A stretch of 64,000 nucleotides of DNA from Amanita rubescens (GCA_015039365.1 WION01000074.1:62001-126000), one strand, 5' to 3'; shown: positions 24,436-34,755, numbered from the stretch's first letter. The notes: a model not told the origin generated them from the sequence alone. Translations and numbers: made by a program.

Positions 24436-24978
24436 CTGGATTCCGAAACTAGTACTCCGCTACCAGTTTACGAAGCCGAAGGAGAATCATTTCCTCCTGC
24501 CTGGAGATTACCTCCTTCTTACGACGCTCCAATCCCACCGTTTCCCTTAATCTTAGGGAACCGGACTTTTATTGATACACCGGCACCAATCCCATCTTCG
24601 TCCTATTCTAGGACGATAGTTCGTGTTGTCAACTCTGATACCAGATTCGGTGTCACAACTCGTGGACCTGTCACAGTTCACGATCGAAGAGATCACTTCC
24701 TAGCCGCACGACTTAGAAACGGTCGTACCTTGCAAGACGAAATAATACATCGTCGTCGACAAGCAGCTATCGAAGAAGGTGTTCCGCCCACCTTAGATCT
24801 TTGGATTCCACCCAGGGGCACTTCAGTAGCCCAACACATAGCAAATAGGCGTACACGCCGTAATCTCGAAAGAGATAACCAAGAGGTCGAAAACCTCGAA
24901 AATCAAAGAAACTTCCGTTTCTTTTGGCGTCTTTTAACCGCCTATATCATAATCATCACCTCCGCCTTCCTCGTCTAA
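24436..24978 (+). CDS. copia-2 pre-gag ORF, Met-less, tail-anchored product
   Basis: The frame is open from 24427 to the TAA at 24976-24978 without any ATG, in this or the other two frames. CTG at 24436 has AAA before and G after it, a strong context for CUG initiation, and would give 180 residues against 187 in copia-1. The product has a proline-rich first half, a basic middle (HRRRQAA, NRRTRRNLERD) and a C-terminal hydrophobic segment (WRLLTAYIIIITSAFLV). It ends one base before the gag-pol ATG at 24980. The start is inferred; an upstream exon is the alternative, but no ATG exists between the predicted TATA region and the donor. Confidence 0.5.
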   Translation: MDSETSTPLPVYEAEGESFPPAWRLPPSYDAPIPPFPLILGNRTFIDTPAPIPSSSYSRTIVRVVNSDTRFGVTTRGPVTVHDRRDHFLAARLRNGRTLQDEIIHRRRQAAIEEGVPPTLDLWIPPRGTSVAQHIANRRTRRNLERDNQEVENLENQRNFRFFWRLLTAYIIIITSAFLV

Positions 24979-24979
24979 C

Positions 24980-27900
24980 ATGTCTAACGACTTGACGATT
25001 CCTAGTTCCATTCCCGTTTTGAATGGAACTAACTATAAAGAATGGGAACGCATGATGCGTTTCCTATTACAAACCAAAGGTCTATATCGGTACCTAAAAA
25101 CCGATTATGTTCGTCCAAGACGGATAACGCTGTTGGAACAATTTTATCTGGACACAGGGGTTCAAGCCTTTGTTCCAGCTGTTCCAGCAACAGCAGCAGT
25201 TCCGGAAACGGAAACTGAAGATGCGATACCCGCAATGCCAGCACAACCGGCACAACCTGCCATCACTCAACAAATGATTGATGATGCAGAGGCTATCAAA
25301 AAGGCCTATGATGATTGGGTCGTCGAGGATGATCGCATCCTCGGATCCATAAACATGAAATGTACTGCTACTATACAGCAGATCAATGAACATGTAGTTT
25401 CTGCCCGAGTTCTATGGCAGAACTTAGCAGAACAATACGGCGTGACAACGTCTGCCGGTATTTACAATGATTTCCAATTAGCAATAAATTGGAAATTCCA
25501 AGATAAAAAGGATCCCACACAATTCTTAAACGACCTCCTCGCAATCATAAACCGCTTAGCCTCAAGCGGAATTACATTGCCTGCAAATGTACAGGCAATG
25601 ATTGTACTTTCAGCTGTCCCCCGTCATTGGGACAATTTTGCCGCTGTGGTTCTAGCCACAACAGAACCATTGGATCTTACGATCCAAGGGATACTTCCCT
25701 TAATTCAGAATGAGTGGCACCGAAGGCACCCTGAATCTGCCACGACGGCTAATACGTCGCAACAACAGCAGCAACCATGGCAACAAGTACGTGGTCGAGG
25801 ACGAGGACGTGCTCGCGGACGTGGCCGCGGAGCAGGTCGTGGACGTGGGGGGAGGCCTTATTCTAGGCCTCCACAAGGCGCTCAGACACCGGCTCCTACT
25901 ACTCCTCCGGCAAATCAAAATTGGCCGGGTAAAGTTGAGGGCCAAACACGTGGTCCTAACTGGGAGAGGAACCGAGAACGCCAAAAGGCAGATGCAGCCG
26001 AGAAGAAGGCTGCCAAAGCCGCAGAACATACTATGAGTTCTGCACATACCGTCGCCCGTATTGGGCCTTATGACATCACTGAGCCAGTTGCCGGCTCTAG
26101 CAAAGGCAAACAAAGAGAAAAGGACGAACAGGACTTTGAGTCCTATAAATCGAACCGAGGAATGGGGATATCGTCAGACGATATCGATTACAAAAATATG
26201 GATATAGATCAGGAAGCTGAACTATATTATGACGATTATTACTATGAAGATAACGGCGAACAATGGTATGAAACCATTAAAAAGCTGGAAATGGCTAACT
26301 TTCTCTTTATAGAGGCAGCGATGAAAATGGTGTTCCCTAAATTGGGACATCATCGTCGTACTATAAATTCCTTCTTTGAACAATCTGTACTATATGATAG
26401 TATAAATTATAAAGAAAATTTCTTTACCTTTAGTAGGAAAGACTTCTCTGAATACAGAGAATTTCCTGCAAATGAAAACCACAGTGTTAAAACTGCTAAT
26501 GGTTTAGATCGTCTTGAGGGACTTGGCACAGTTATTCTTGAACACAAGTTATCCACAGGAGAAACAACACTCGTAAAGCTCTTCCCTGTTCTTTATATGC
26601 CACGGGCAACTGCACGCTTGATTTCAAACGGCAGATTAATCCGACAAGGATTGACTTGTAAACAAGATGAAAAGATGGTAGTCTTTTCCTTTACAGACTC
26701 GGGTAGAACGTGCATCGAAGGACATTATCTTATGCCCGATGATACATTAGTTTACGCTCGAGGTAGGATTATTATAATGAATCCTACACTGGTTTCCGGT
26801 CCTGGCTTAGCCAACAGGAATTCAAAATTAATTCTTGGAAGACCGACAAAGAAACCAAACGCAGAGTCTATAGAAAAACTATTAGACTACGAGACCTGGC
26901 ATAAACGTTTTGGTCATCCATCTAACGAAGTCTTTTCCAAGATACCGTTAAATGTCAATGGATGGAAAGAAGTTACACTTCCAGAAGGAAAACTACGTTG
27001 TGAAGGTTGTCTAAAAGGCAAAATGAAGGCAAAACCTTATAAACTGTCTTCAAAGAGAGCTACTCGCCCCTTTGAGTTACTCCATATGGATCTTATGACC
27101 GTACCGGCCATATCTTACCACAAATACAAATATATTGGTGTTATCGTTGACGGTTTCACCTCGTATACGTGGATTGGTTTATTAAAAACCAAAGATCAAA
27201 CTCTAGAATATTTTACCGGATGGTATAATGAGTTTGTAGATCCTAAACAACCTATTTCTCACCTCCGTTCTGATCGAGGGGGGGAATTTGTAAATAAAGC
27301 CTTTGAAGAATTCCTTAAATCCAAAGGAATTAAACATCAACAGACAGCTCCTTACACCCCACAACAAAATGGTCGCGTTGAACGCATGAATCAGACCTTG
27401 TCTGACAAAGCTGAAGCTATGCGATTAGACGCAGGATGTCCGAAATCTTGGTGGGAGTTCTCATTCAGAACGGCTGTGCATGTGTACAACCGCACTCCCC
27501 TAAAACGGACTAAATGGAAGACCCCTCTGGAAAATCTTCTTAATAAAAAACCAGACGTATCATACTTTCGAGTATTTGGATGTGAAGCCTGGGTATTTAT
27601 CCCTGATCAACGGAGACCGGATAAGCTGTCCGAGAAATCCGTTTTATGTACTTTTGTAGGATATGAATCAGGAACCAAAGGCTATAGGTTCATGACGTCG
27701 ACAAACACACTGGTCATATCCTCCCAGGCCACATTCTTTGAAAACAGGTTTCCGCGCAAAGGAAAGACTGCAGATATAATTACTGAAGATCTTGGTCCGA
27801 TCTGGGAGGCGATTCCTCAAGAGGAACCTAACCGCCCTCCACAAAATTTGGATTTAGATAACTTACTCCCAGAGAACCGTAGACGTTCTCCGAGCCGAAG

Positions 27901-30595
27901 ACGCTCACCAAGTTTGGATCGAAGGGGTGCATCTCCTGATCGACAGCAGTCAGACCCTTCTGATGATTCAAACAATGATGATGACAGTGATGAATTTGCC
28001 GATCGTCGAAGAGATTTCTTGGATGATAATATCCGAAGGCAAAGGGAAGAAAGAGAACAAGAAAGACGTGACAATTATTGTAGACAACGCGATGATTGGA
28101 AAAAGGGTCAAGGAATTGATAAACAGTCTCGTTTACGAGATCAATTCAAACGTCAAATGAGTGATATGTTTAAGAAACGTAAAACTCCTGAACCCTTTAG
28201 ACGTACTCCCTCTCCACAAATAAAAGAGGAGACTCCTGTTCCTTCTAGGCCTATAACTCCGATACCATATGTATCTAGGCCACCTTCGCCTCGTAGTCCT
28301 ATGGATGAAGATAATCCCTTCTCTTTAAATCAAAGAGATCGTGATGAAATAGAAAACCCATTTATGACGGATCGAGAATTTGATCAATTTGAACAACGTC
28401 AAAGAGATCGTTTTAGAGAATTTGCTCAGAGACCTAGACCTCCTCCACCGATCATATCTGATCCTGGTCCACCCTCTGTACAAATAGGTCCTCGCCGTTC
28501 TGGTCGTTTTCCAGTTCCAAGGGTACAAAGAGACAACGCGTATGGAGATAAAACTCCTGCACAGATAGAAGCGGAAATTCAGCAAAAGCGAGATGCTTTA
28601 CGAGAGCAGTTAAAAGATAAAACTCCGAGTTCTTCGACTCAGGATCCACCGTCAGCAGACAGGAACCCTGATAGAATGAATGAATCTGCTTCTCTACTCA
28701 AAGAAATCTTTGCTTTAAAGTCTGAATTAAAATCTGCGGAACATGATCATTTAACTCGAATGATTAATGAATCTGGAAATGAATTCCTTCATTTCCTTCT
28801 AAAAGCGGCTGTCCCCCTTGTTGATAATATTCCATATGACTATAGAGATATATCTAAAATGCGCTCCAGTAATCCTCAATTGTATAAACAATGGAAGATT
28901 GCAATGGATGATGAATTTAAATCTCTTCAATCTAGAGATATTTGGGAGTTAGTTGATCTTCCAAAAGGACGAAACCTAATCAGATGTCGTTGGGTTTTCG
29001 ACTTAAAAACCGATGGACGCAAAAAAGCTCGCGTCGTAGCTAAAGGTTTTAGTCAACGTCCCGGATTAGATTACGACGAAACATTCTCGCCTGTAGCGAG
29101 ATATGAAACAATCCGAATACTTCTGGCCACATCAGTGCTTGAAAACTGGGATATACAAGCCCTAGATGTAAAAACTGCCTTCTTATATGGCGATCTTGAT
29201 GAAGATATTTACATGGCCCAGCCAGAAGGTTTCGTTGTAAAAGGACAAGAATCTAAAGTATATAGGCTGAGGAAAGCCATATATGGATTGAAACAGGCAT
29301 CATATGCCTGGAATAAACAAGCTGATAAATCATTGAAATCGTTGCATTTCGAGCGATGCTTGTCTGATTCTGGCGTTTACGTTCGTAAAAGCAAGAATAC
29401 TATCATGATATGCATATTGTATGTCGACGATATACTCTTTATGGGAAATGACGATTCCACTATTGAATCCATTAAAAAGAAATTTATGGACATGTGGGAA
29501 TGTCGTGATCTTGGAAAGATCAAAGAGTATTTACGAATCCAAGTCAATTACAACCGTGATTTAGGATTCTTAGTCATAGATCAAGGTCCTTATGCCTTGA
29601 AGGTTGTTAAGCGATTTGGACTTGAAGATTGCAAATCTGTACGCACACCGTTACCTGCTGGGTATGCTCCTATAAAAAATGAAGGAGAATGCACACCACA
29701 GGAACGTTCTTATTATCAACAGATAATAGGATCCCTTCTATATCTCGCCTTAGGAACTAGGCCTGATATAATCTATGCAGTAATTTTGATGTCCCAATTT
29801 TCATCAAACCCGTCCCAAGAACATATTCAAAAAGCTTTGTATATAGTCAAATACATTGCTCATACCTTAAACGTCAAAATCGTTTATAGCGCCAAAGGCA
29901 ATAATAAATTTAGAGCCTTCGCTGACGCTGACTGGGCCGCTGATCGTAATACACGACGATCTATAAACGGTTATGTCTTAATGTTAGCTGGTGGTGCAGT
30001 AGCTTGGACGAGTAGAAAACAAAAGACTGTAGCTCTGTCTTCAACTGAAGCAGAATACATATCTTTATCAGATGCTGCAAGACAAATTGCATGGGTTGAA
30101 AATCTATTTTACGAAATAGGTGCACCCATTAAAAGCATCTTACTTAGCGTAGATAACCAAGGCGCTATATTTTGGGCACAAAATCCTGCACAAGAACATC
30201 GTTCCAAACACATTGATATTCGCTATCATTTCGTTCGCGAATTGATTGAGACTAAAAAGGTAGTCCTCGAATATATACCAACAAACGAACAAAATGCGGA
30301 TCTCATGACTAAGAATTTATCCTTTGAAAAGGTCAAATTCTTTAGAGAACGATTGGGACTTTCCTTAGAAGAATATCCGACTTCTACAAATGCATTAATC
30401 AAAAGACCAGATAAATTAGAGTCTGAGGAAATTCGTGATTTGACGAAATTAATTCTTGATTGGCAAAATCTTGAATTAGATGGTATTGATCGTCTATCAC
30501 ACAAGAAGTTGATGGAACTTCTTGATGGTCTTATTGATCAACAGGAATCGGATATAGATCCCTTCTATGATGAGAACATCATAGACTTTAAATAA
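24980..30595 (+). CDS. copia-2 Gag-Pol polyprotein, uninterrupted
   Basis: 1871 codons. A UBN2-like Gag (VLNGTNYKEW) is followed by an RGG-rich region (RGRGRARGRGRGAGRGRG) in place of a zinc knuckle. Where copia-1 has the protease motif CDSGASE, this protein has YDSINYK (Asp473), so the conserved Gly of D-S/T-G is lost. The integrase has HKRFGH, CEGCLKGK and Asp704, Asp765, Glu801. A long R/P/D-rich linker leads to RT (CRWVFDLKTDGRKKARVVAK, YVDDILF) and RNase H (ADADWAADR, SSTEAEYIS, KHIDIRYHF). All other catalytic motifs look normal. A dead protease in an otherwise intact frame with nearly identical LTRs suggests mobilisation in trans or a divergent protease. Confidence 0.95.
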   Translation: MSNDLTIPSSIPVLNGTNYKEWERMMRFLLQTKGLYRYLKTDYVRPRRITLLEQFYLDTGVQAFVPAVPATAAVPETETEDAIPAMPAQPAQPAITQQMIDDAEAIKKAYDDWVVEDDRILGSINMKCTATIQQINEHVVSARVLWQNLAEQYGVTTSAGIYNDFQLAINWKFQDKKDPTQFLNDLLAIINRLASSGITLPANVQAMIVLSAVPRHWDNFAAVVLATTEPLDLTIQGILPLIQNEWHRRHPESATTANTSQQQQQPWQQVRGRGRGRARGRGRGAGRGRGGRPYSRPPQGAQTPAPTTPPANQNWPGKVEGQTRGPNWERNRERQKADAAEKKAAKAAEHTMSSAHTVARIGPYDITEPVAGSSKGKQREKDEQDFESYKSNRGMGISSDDIDYKNMDIDQEAELYYDDYYYEDNGEQWYETIKKLEMANFLFIEAAMKMVFPKLGHHRRTINSFFEQSVLYDSINYKENFFTFSRKDFSEYREFPANENHSVKTANGLDRLEGLGTVILEHKLSTGETTLVKLFPVLYMPRATARLISNGRLIRQGLTCKQDEKMVVFSFTDSGRTCIEGHYLMPDDTLVYARGRIIIMNPTLVSGPGLANRNSKLILGRPTKKPNAESIEKLLDYETWHKRFGHPSNEVFSKIPLNVNGWKEVTLPEGKLRCEGCLKGKMKAKPYKLSSKRATRPFELLHMDLMTVPAISYHKYKYIGVIVDGFTSYTWIGLLKTKDQTLEYFTGWYNEFVDPKQPISHLRSDRGGEFVNKAFEEFLKSKGIKHQQTAPYTPQQNGRVERMNQTLSDKAEAMRLDAGCPKSWWEFSFRTAVHVYNRTPLKRTKWKTPLENLLNKKPDVSYFRVFGCEAWVFIPDQRRPDKLSEKSVLCTFVGYESGTKGYRFMTSTNTLVISSQATFFENRFPRKGKTADIITEDLGPIWEAIPQEEPNRPPQNLDLDNLLPENRRRSPSRRRSPSLDRRGASPDRQQSDPSDDSNNDDDSDEFADRRRDFLDDNIRRQREEREQERRDNYCRQRDDWKKGQGIDKQSRLRDQFKRQMSDMFKKRKTPEPFRRTPSPQIKEETPVPSRPITPIPYVSRPPSPRSPMDEDNPFSLNQRDRDEIENPFMTDREFDQFEQRQRDRFREFAQRPRPPPPIISDPGPPSVQIGPRRSGRFPVPRVQRDNAYGDKTPAQIEAEIQQKRDALREQLKDKTPSSSTQDPPSADRNPDRMNESASLLKEIFALKSELKSAEHDHLTRMINESGNEFLHFLLKAAVPLVDNIPYDYRDISKMRSSNPQLYKQWKIAMDDEFKSLQSRDIWELVDLPKGRNLIRCRWVFDLKTDGRKKARVVAKGFSQRPGLDYDETFSPVARYETIRILLATSVLENWDIQALDVKTAFLYGDLDEDIYMAQPEGFVVKGQESKVYRLRKAIYGLKQASYAWNKQADKSLKSLHFERCLSDSGVYVRKSKNTIMICILYVDDILFMGNDDSTIESIKKKFMDMWECRDLGKIKEYLRIQVNYNRDLGFLVIDQGPYALKVVKRFGLEDCKSVRTPLPAGYAPIKNEGECTPQERSYYQQIIGSLLYLALGTRPDIIYAVILMSQFSSNPSQEHIQKALYIVKYIAHTLNVKIVYSAKGNNKFRAFADADWAADRNTRRSINGYVLMLAGGAVAWTSRKQKTVALSSTEAEYISLSDAARQIAWVENLFYEIGAPIKSILLSVDNQGAIFWAQNPAQEHRSKHIDIRYHFVRELIETKKVVLEYIPTNEQNADLMTKNLSFEKVKFFRERLGLSLEEYPTSTNALIKRPDKLESEEIRDLTKLILDWQNLELDGIDRLSHKKLMELLDGLIDQQESDIDPFYDENIIDFK

Positions 30596-30606
30596 AGGAT
30601 ATCTAA

Positions 30607-30617
30607 GCGAAGGGGTG
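30607..30617 (+). other. copia-2 polypurine tract
   Basis: GCGAAGGGGTG immediately before the 3' LTR, matching the copia-1 tract with one change. Confidence 0.7.
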
Positions 30618-31024
30618 TGTTAAATATAGAATTATATTTATAGAATGATTAACTATTGATTGACTACAATCAATGTTACTCATATCGCTCGCGTCATCCT
30701 TTATGTATGACATAGAGATGACATCATAATGACTTCATTATGATATCATGGTGACATCATGATAGACTCATGATCACACCTTATGGTGTGCTTAGCACGC
30801 CATATCTTCTCATCTATACTATACACTTACACATATGTAGACACATATTTGTTCTCTCTTAGTATATAAACCTGTCCTGTATCGTAGAATAGGACAATCC
30901 ATTCTCTTCCTCTTACTATCACTACTACGCCGAAGGGTAGTGCTAAGATCATATCGCAATAGGTAAGCTATTGCACCTGCTCATGCTGTGGACACGCTCT
31001 CGCGTAGACCTGTCTTCTTCGTCA
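30618..31024 (+). repeat. copia-2 3' LTR
   Basis: 407 bp, ending TTCGTCA; the only difference seen to the 5' LTR is G for A near the end. It is followed by GCTTT at 31025-31029. Confidence 0.97.
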
Positions 31025-31029
31025 GCTTT

Positions 31030-32206
31030 TGCACCTACCATACCCGCTGCTTCAGTCGCGACCAGAACACGGACTTCGTTATTCTGGAATTGGTGCATAA
31101 CATGTTGTTTTGCCCTTGGTGTGCGAAGCGCATGAAAATAACTAAATGCGGTGTGCAAGGCAGGTGGATAGAACTGGCGTAAGTAGCGACATATCTGCTG
31201 TGTTCGAGGCACTGAATCCACGAATATAATGACCTTAGGAAAGTCCCCGACAACAGACATGGAATCTGTAGATGGTAGAAAGGTGCGGAGGACCTCATAA
31301 TTGGTTCCGTTATCCATAATTTTAATGCCCATCGTGATATTGTGTCGATGGTTTCCCAGATTTAGAAAGAAAGCAGCTTCTAGATCGATAAGGAGCCTTC
31401 CACATACATCCCGAAGAGATGCTGGATGTAATGTGGCTGACACCGCCAACAATGGCATCCCTGGAGGGACGTATGCACGTAGTCGCTCCAATGCAGCATA
31501 GTGTTGCCGAAACTCGCCACCCCATTGCGATATGCAATGGGCTTCGTCGACAATTATTGCTAACAGCCTCACAGTTGTCGTGGCTGACATCAACCACTTG
31601 CGAAAAGGAGCATGCTGGAGGCACATTTCTGGTGATGTAAATATCGCCTGATATCGGTATTCTTCTAATGACTATCACACGGCTGGTAAGTCACCATTCC
31701 TGGACAATCCAAGTTAATAACTGACTTTCAGCAATGATCCTGACCACGTCTCTCCATTCACAGCGGCCGCAGCAATGTTGACCGCTCGAAAATGTTGGGC
31801 CTATGACCAAGAAAGAAATACAGGTGACTTGAGTGTATGTACATATGATAAATGAATATTGACTTACCTGATCATCTTGTAGGACTTTTAAAGGTGATAT
31901 AACGATGATGAGCCTTTCAGGTTTGGATAGGAGTGGTAACATGAATGGTATGGTCTTGCTGGCACCTGTACCAGCAATAACAACACTATCTAGGCCCAGA
32001 AGAACAGACTCAGCAACATCAAGCTGCCATTCATATGGCTCATGCCCGAATCGTGCAGCAAACGCGTTCTTCAGCTCCTGTCGGGTTATTGAACTATTGT
32101 AGTCCTTTACAGCTTTCTGTGCGCCCTCAAGGTTTGCCTGGGATTGGTTCTGGATGGCCTCGTGACGTTTTCTGCGTGCCCCTTCTGACTCTTCAGTCCG
32201 AGCCAT
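31030..32206 (-). pseudogene. RecQ-like gene, first three exons (helicase motifs I-IV)
   Basis: ATG at 32206 gives MARTEESEGARRKR. Exon 1 (32206-31868) ends after ISPLKVLQDDQ. A 67-nt intron with GTAAGT donor precedes exon 2 (31800-31726), AQHFRAV to SGSLLK. A 54-nt intron precedes exon 3 (31671-31039), with TSPEMCLQHAPFRKWL, IVDEAHCISQWG, LLAVSATLHPA, IIFVDSVPRTQQICRYL and VLVATEAAGM. All phases join without loss. The Walker A motif is AGTGASKT instead of the usual G-K-T form with Gly before Lys. Upstream, an ORF1-only LINE ends 24 bases from the ATG, so the promoter has been displaced by about 1.9 kb. Confidence 0.75.
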
Positions 32207-32229
32207 TAAGGACGCGCGCCTTTTCTTCT

Positions 32230-34091
32230 TTTTTTTTTTTTTTTTTTGAATAGAAGGCGAGTGTATTGCCACAACACACTACAGAGGTACTCTGGGAAAA
32301 AACCTACACTAGGTGAGGAAAAGAACCCGTAAGCAAAATACTTATACTAATCACGAAGTCGGCATAGGGCCGCATACAGTGTTTAACTAGTCCACCCCCA
32401 GAAGAAGTCGATGAGAGAGGAGCGATGGGCCGTGAAAGGACGAGGGGGCCTAGTCTAAGCCTAGGCCCTCATAACGCGCCGCGACGCGGGAGGTTTGTTT
32501 GGTTTGGTGGCGTTGATCGCGAGCCTGGCGGACTTGCTTCAACCGTTTGGCTTGCAGGGCGGCAAGTGCTTTGTCATCGAATCTAGAGATAAAGAAGGGG
32601 CAGTCCCTTGAGATGGCGGGATGGGGCCCACGGCAATTGATGCATTTGATGTCTTCCATGGTGACGTCCTGTTGGACAGCCTGCGTATGGACGGCCGTGC
32701 TGTGACAGTTGGCGCAAAGGGCACACCAAGGAAGGCGTGACGAACAAACATGGGAAGTGTGGCCCCACCGGAGGCAGATACCGCACTGACGAGAGGCCTT
32801 GCGCAAGACCCAAGGGCGGGCATGACAGGGGATGCCATCAAAGTTGACGTCCGTCTGGAGAAGGCGACATGCGACAGATGAAGCACGGTCATCGGCGACC
32901 TCAACCACCACAGTGGCGGTGTAGCCAATCGTCTTGCCGGAGGGAATGACGAAGTGGGCCTGCTGTACAAAATGAACCCCCTTCCAACGGGGGTGGGATG
33001 AAATGGTGGCGTGGAGCCAGTCAGATGTAGTCGCGCCCCCATTCAGGTGGTGCGTCGGAACGTGCATGAATTTGATGAGGGATGTCGTATCCCGGCTGAG
33101 GAGCTGGACGCCTCCCGAATGCAAAGTGGACAGGAGGGATATGACCTCCTTCTTGAGTTCAGGGCCGATCGCCTGGGGAAAACGCACCAGGAGATCACCA
33201 CGCAAGGTATAGCCTACATGAACAGGCGGGGGGGAGGAGCCAGCAAGGATCCTCTGAACGTCCGAGAGAGGGGGGATGACGTCGCCAGTGGGACTGGGAC
33301 GGAAGCGAAGAACCAGGGCCGAAGCCTTGGTTCCCTGACGAGTGCAGGACTTGATGTTAGCGGTCTGCTTTGAAGGTCCATGAGGGGGAGGTTGTGTCGG
33401 GGGAACGGCAGGGCCTTTGCCGGCAACACTAGCATAGGAACGCCTGGCAGGAGGCGGGGGGGGAGGGCGGCCAAGAAGCCGTTTCTTGTTGATCCTAATA
33501 TAGGCGGGGTCCGTGGTGATAGGCGGCACGGGGAACGCCGTCCCCGTGGGTGGGGGAGGTTCTGACGTGGCAGGTGGGATTGGGGCAGGCGTGGAGATCA
33601 CCTCAGGGGGGCGATCCTCCACAACAGTGCCCGCAGCTCGAGTCACGGTGACCCTTTGACCCCCAACGACAAAGGATTCTATTCCTAATGCCAGGGCAAA
33701 GGGGGCCAAGACTTGTCCGAGCGACTCATGAACATCTCGGGGGAGATCGATGGCGTGGATCCCATCGATTGCAGTGCGAAAGTCCGCACAGGCCTCATGA
33801 ATGAAGCCAAAGCGGTCCGGGGCATCGGGGAAACCATCAGAGTGGGTTGAACCCACCTGAGACGGTTGTCAGGTCGTCGGGGGATGGTCATCCCCACCAG
33901 TATCCATTGCGATATGGGCATCTAGTGAATCCGCACCAAACAAGGCATCAGAGCCAGAGGCTCCGGAACCCCATCCGCGCGGTGGAATATGAGACGGAAA
34001 ACTACCACGACTTCTGTTCAAGGGCTGTCCTGGGCGGTGTCGGTGCATGTTCCTAAAGAGGAAGGTGGTGGTATGAGATCAAGATGCGATG
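32230..34091 (-). mobile_element. LINE-type retrotransposon with ORF1 but no ORF2
   Basis: GCGCCTTTTCTTCT at 32216-32229 is repeated at 34092-34105, a 14-bp target duplication typical of target-primed insertion. Between them lies a minus-strand element of 1862 bp ending in a run of 18 A (T on the plus strand, 32230-32247). It holds a 5' leader, one ORF1 and a short 3' region of about 200 bp. No endonuclease or reverse transcriptase coding sequence is present. It is either an internally deleted copy or an ORF1-only non-autonomous family. The intact ends and long target duplication show it moved as a unit. Confidence 0.85.
32450..34048 (-). pseudogene. LINE ORF1 (zinc-knuckle nucleic-acid-binding protein) with one premature TGA
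   Basis: From ATG 34048 (MHRHRPGQPLNRSRG) the frame meets TGA at 33871-33869 after 59 codons and then stays open to 32450, 533 codons in total. The main part has a proline-rich linker, a central domain (VHVGYTLRGDLLVRFPQ) and three cysteine/histidine clusters near the C-terminus: CGICLRWGHTSHVC, CALCANC and CINCRGPHPAISRDC. This is the ORF1 layout of fungal Tad-like LINEs, which bind element RNA. The TGA lies between ACC and CAA and fits a CGA to TGA transition. Confidence 0.75.
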
Positions 34092-34105
34092 GCGCCTTTT
34101 CTTCT

Positions 34106-34755
34106 GCTACAGGTGTCGCGTCGCCGTGTATAGCCAGTGTCACATTTGTTTCCATATTAAGGAATTTCTTATGTAATGATAAATTATTATGACGACATGG
34201 GTGCAAACTCTATCACAAATGCACCAGACGTTCTGGTGCCAAACGCGTAGCGGAAATTGGGCGAGTTTTCAAACTCCGCCAAAAAATTTCGCCGCATTTG
34301 GAAAGCATCAGAAACGGCTGGGTACGAGACTACATTTTTCGGGCTATCGTTACCTGATTATCACCCACTATGGAACTTCAAGATTATCACACTGCAAGGA
34401 TATTGAAATTGGCTGGATTATGAGGAAACCAATACCCACTGGTCACGCTTTGAATAGCAAGTATGCGGACTAACAAATTTTCGTTGCTCAATACTTCAGT
34501 TTCACACTCTTGAGAAGTCTATTATGATATGATGATTCCATTGAACCACAACGTAATTTTCGGCCTCTGCGGCATTTGTTTTTCACACTTTTTACTTCCC
34601 ACAGTGTTCCTCAGGCTGGATGTACAACAGTGCGCAACTAGCATATGCACGGATTACTACTGCCCATCGGGAAAAACAAGTCTATATTACAAGTACACCT
34701 CTTATATGCTGCATGGCAAGGATAAAATCTGCGCTGACGAATGATAAAGCCAATA
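34106..34755. other. intergenic, no gene seen
   Basis: The 650 bases between the LINE and the end of the dynamin-like gene contain only short frames without recognisable similarity. The right flank would be the 3' UTR of the dynamin-like gene. Confidence 0.5.

Larger units (their letters stand above)
23122..31024 (+). mobile_element. Ty1/copia LTR retrotransposon copia-2 (7903 bp)
   Basis: LTRs of 407 bp (TGTTAAAT to TCATCA/TCGTCA) differ at one position by eye, so the insertion is very recent. Layout equals copia-1: LTR, tRNA half-molecule primer site, structured leader, Met-less pre-gag frame, one gag-pol ORF of 1871 codons, polypurine tract, LTR. The LTR sequence is unrelated to copia-1 except for the TATA/start region and the splice-donor block, while leader and proteins are clearly homologous. 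It lies antisense in the intron of the helicase gene. Confidence 0.97.
10921..32206 (-). pseudogene. RecQ-like DNA helicase gene broken by gypsy-2 and copia-2
   Basis: Exons can be read at 32206-31868, 31800-31726, 31671-31039, 23075 down to about 21797, and 11188-10921. The protein shows helicase motif I as AGTGASKT (family consensus GTGAGKT, so Gly to Ser), motif Ia ISPLKVLQDDQ, DEAH as IVDEAHCISQWG, motif III LAVSATL, then a second RecA domain with VLVATEAAGM, GADIPDIEHVIQFG and QQAGRAGR. This is the 3'-5' DNA helicase fold of the RecQ family, which is present in many copies in Agaricomycetes. Copia-2 sits in a 55-nt intron and gypsy-2 in the last exon. Between about 22600 and 22500 the two coding frames do not join by an obvious intron, so a further frameshift is possible. 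Confidence 0.75.

Noticed and set aside
10921..32206. Telomere-linked helicase / subtelomere
   Set aside because: RecQ-like genes can be subtelomeric in fungi, but no telomeric repeat array is present and ordinary genes follow on one side.
33011..33373. Plus-strand frames over the LINE
   Set aside because: They are shadows of the GC-rich minus-strand ORF1 with its zinc knuckles.
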